Of a stretch of DNA of 7,152 nucleotides, positions 6,058 to 7,152 are shown in pieces. A program made the translations under genes and the position numbers. Positions within the stretch are counted from its first letter, which is position 1; each line of letters begins with the position of its first letter. The notes under the pieces are model-generated. The model was given only the letters and a program-made list of their open reading frames with translations, was not told where the DNA came from and did not search any database. This stretch comes from an uncultured Clostridia bacterium (GTDB taxonomy: Bacteria > Bacillota > Clostridia > Christensenellales > UBA1242), in assembly GCA_947589615.1 (NCBI GenBank), contig CANQBU010000062.1, positions 1-7,152 on the forward strand. Reading direction: 5' to 3'.

Positions 6058-7152
6058 ATGAAAATTGTTGACGGGAAATTAGTCAAATTTAAATTAGAGG
6101 AAATCTCAGAAACCGATGAGAAAGAGAAAAAAATAATTGTCAAAGTTCCTCAAGGCGTTACCACTATACCTAAAAATTTTTTAGCAAAAGAGCCTATTGA
6201 TATTATTCATATTCCCGACTCTGTTACGACAATTGAGGACGGAGCGTTTTCACTCCTACAATACTTGGAACGGGTAAAGGGAATGCGCGGAGTAACAACT
6301 ATCGGGAAGGGGGCTTTTGAAAAGACATATGTTAAATTCTTAGATTGTCCCAAAGTGAAAACAATTGGGGCTGCTGCATTTAAGGAATCCTTTTTGGAGG
6401 ATATATCTTTCGGAGATGATTTGACAGACATTGGTGCCAATGCTTTTAATGATAGCAATGTTAAAGAGATAATTTTGCCGAAAAATCTTGTTCATATTGG
6501 CGATGGTGCTTTTTCGCAATGTAAAAATTTAACATCTATCTCTATACCTTCAAAATTAACATCTCTTCCAAGTTTTTTCTGTGATGATAGTGCTATAGAA
6601 AAAATTAATATTCCTAAAAATATTAAGGTTATTGGAGAAGCTTGTTTCAATGATTGCAGCAATCTTGAAGAAGTAAATTTGGAATATGGTGTAACTACCA
6701 TTGCAAATAATGCTTTTCACAATTGTGGGTTCAATGAGATTTATTTGCCAGATAGTATTGAAAGTATTGGTGCCAATGCTTTTGAATGGTGTGAACTTGA
6801 TGAGGTGACTCTTCCTAAAAATTTGGTTTTTATGGGAAACAATTGTTTTTCGGTATGTGATGCACTAAAATCTTTGACCATCGGTGATAAACTTGAGACT
6901 ATAAGTAACTCAGCTTTTTATTGTTGCTCAAATTTAAAAAAAATAAAATTTGGCAAGAATGTAAAGGTTATAGAAGGAGGGGCGTTTGCCCGCTGTAGTG
7001 CTTTGCAAGAGCTAAACCTTCCCGATGGATTAGAGGTGATAGAAGAAGATGCATTTAGCGATTGCAACTCATTAAAAAATGTAGAAATTCCAAGTTCTGT
7101 TAAATACATAGGACATGCTGCATTTTCAAGTTGTGATGCTCTTGAAAGGATT
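6058..7152 (+). CDS. BspA-like LRR protein, 3' partial
   Basis: The frame opens at ATG 6058 behind GGGAG and stays open to the right edge (365 codons, no stop). The N-terminus begins MKIVDGKLVKF and is short and charged without a hydrophobic core, so no signal peptide is seen. It resembles the start of gene 2: both have G-[QK]-[IL]-V-K-[LF] followed within a few residues by E-x-I-S or K-I-S. From residue about 26 onward there are about 15 LRR_5/BspA-type repeats, including IGKGAFEKT, IGDGAFSQC, IGEACFNDC, IGANAFEWC, IEGGAFARC and IGHAAFSSC. The repeats are still running at the edge. Whether it ends in the same C-terminal domain as genes 1 and 2 cannot be seen. It is a third member of the family, cotranscribed with the coiled-coil gene. 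Confidence 0.95.
   Translation, partial: MKIVDGKLVKFKLEEISETDEKEKKIIVKVPQGVTTIPKNFLAKEPIDIIHIPDSVTTIEDGAFSLLQYLERVKGMRGVTTIGKGAFEKTYVKFLDCPKVKTIGAAAFKESFLEDISFGDDLTDIGANAFNDSNVKEIILPKNLVHIGDGAFSQCKNLTSISIPSKLTSLPSFFCDDSAIEKINIPKNIKVIGEACFNDCSNLEEVNLEYGVTTIANNAFHNCGFNEIYLPDSIESIGANAFEWCELDEVTLPKNLVFMGNNCFSVCDALKSLTIGDKLETISNSAFYCCSNLKKIKFGKNVKVIEGGAFARCSALQELNLPDGLEVIEEDAFSDCNSLKNVEIPSSVKYIGHAAFSSCDALERI
6133..7152 (+). repeat. LRR_5/BspA-type leucine-rich repeat array, gene 4
   Basis: About 15 units of mostly 22-23 residues start at residue 26 and run to the window edge. Early units (bases 6133-6450) are less regular and lack the Cys after A-F (AFSLL, AFEKT, AFKES, AFNDS). From about 6480 on most have the full A-F-x-x-C core. 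The last visible codons (LERI) repeat a phrase also found at the ends of units in genes 1 and 2. Confidence 0.9.

Noticed and set aside
1..7152. A eukaryotic origin, since BspA-like LRR families are expanded in Trichomonas.
   Set aside because: Clear Shine-Dalgarno sites, gene gaps of 1-52 bases and a TAATG overlap indicate a bacterial or phage operon.
1..7152. An alternative genetic code with TGA read as Trp, considered because of the low G+C.
   Set aside because: All eight Trp codons found in the four genes are TGG and no in-frame TGA interrupts them.

Overview
The window is a stretch of AT-rich bacterial DNA (roughly one third G+C by eye) that is almost entirely coding on the + strand. 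It holds four genes in one direction: a large leucine-rich-repeat (LRR) protein cut by the left edge, a second complete LRR protein of 1021 residues, a small 84-residue coiled-coil protein, and a third LRR protein cut by the right edge. The strong Shine-Dalgarno sites (AAGGAGG, AGAGAGG, GGGAG) and low G+C suggest a Firmicutes-type or related low-G+C bacterium, or a mobile element or phage of one. All eight Trp codons I found are TGG, no TGA is read in frame, and the visible stops are TAG, TAA and TAG, which fits the standard bacterial code. I cannot name the species.

Layout: gene 1 (1-2666, 5' end missing) has about 16 BspA/LRR_5-type repeats and then a C-terminal region of about 435 residues. 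A 52-base gap without a hairpin follows. Gene 2 (2719-5784) has about 18-20 repeats and a clearly homologous C-terminal region. After 17 bases comes the coiled-coil gene (5802-6056), and after 1 base gene 4 (6058-7152, 3' end missing), with about 15 repeats before the window ends. Spacing and shared strand suggest one operon. No RNA gene, CRISPR array, insertion sequence or convincing terminator was found.

The most interesting point is the C-terminal region shared by genes 1 and 2. Hand alignment gives about 66% identity over its best blocks (40/61 and 30/45), while the LRR parts differ in repeat number and sequence. It carries fixed motifs (ENKNNLKFFKQ, LGGFE, SNKGSQRQLKPT, DCCAH, YNGDSA) that I cannot place in a named family. 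Classical BspA-like proteins are secreted or surface-anchored, but the two complete N-termini here have no signal peptide and the two complete C-termini have no anchor. A cautious model is a tandem family of intracellular (or non-classically exported) proteins in which a variable LRR recognition surface is joined to a conserved, possibly enzymatic, C-terminal module, with a small helical-hairpin protein encoded in the same transcript. The recognition and enzyme roles are inference.
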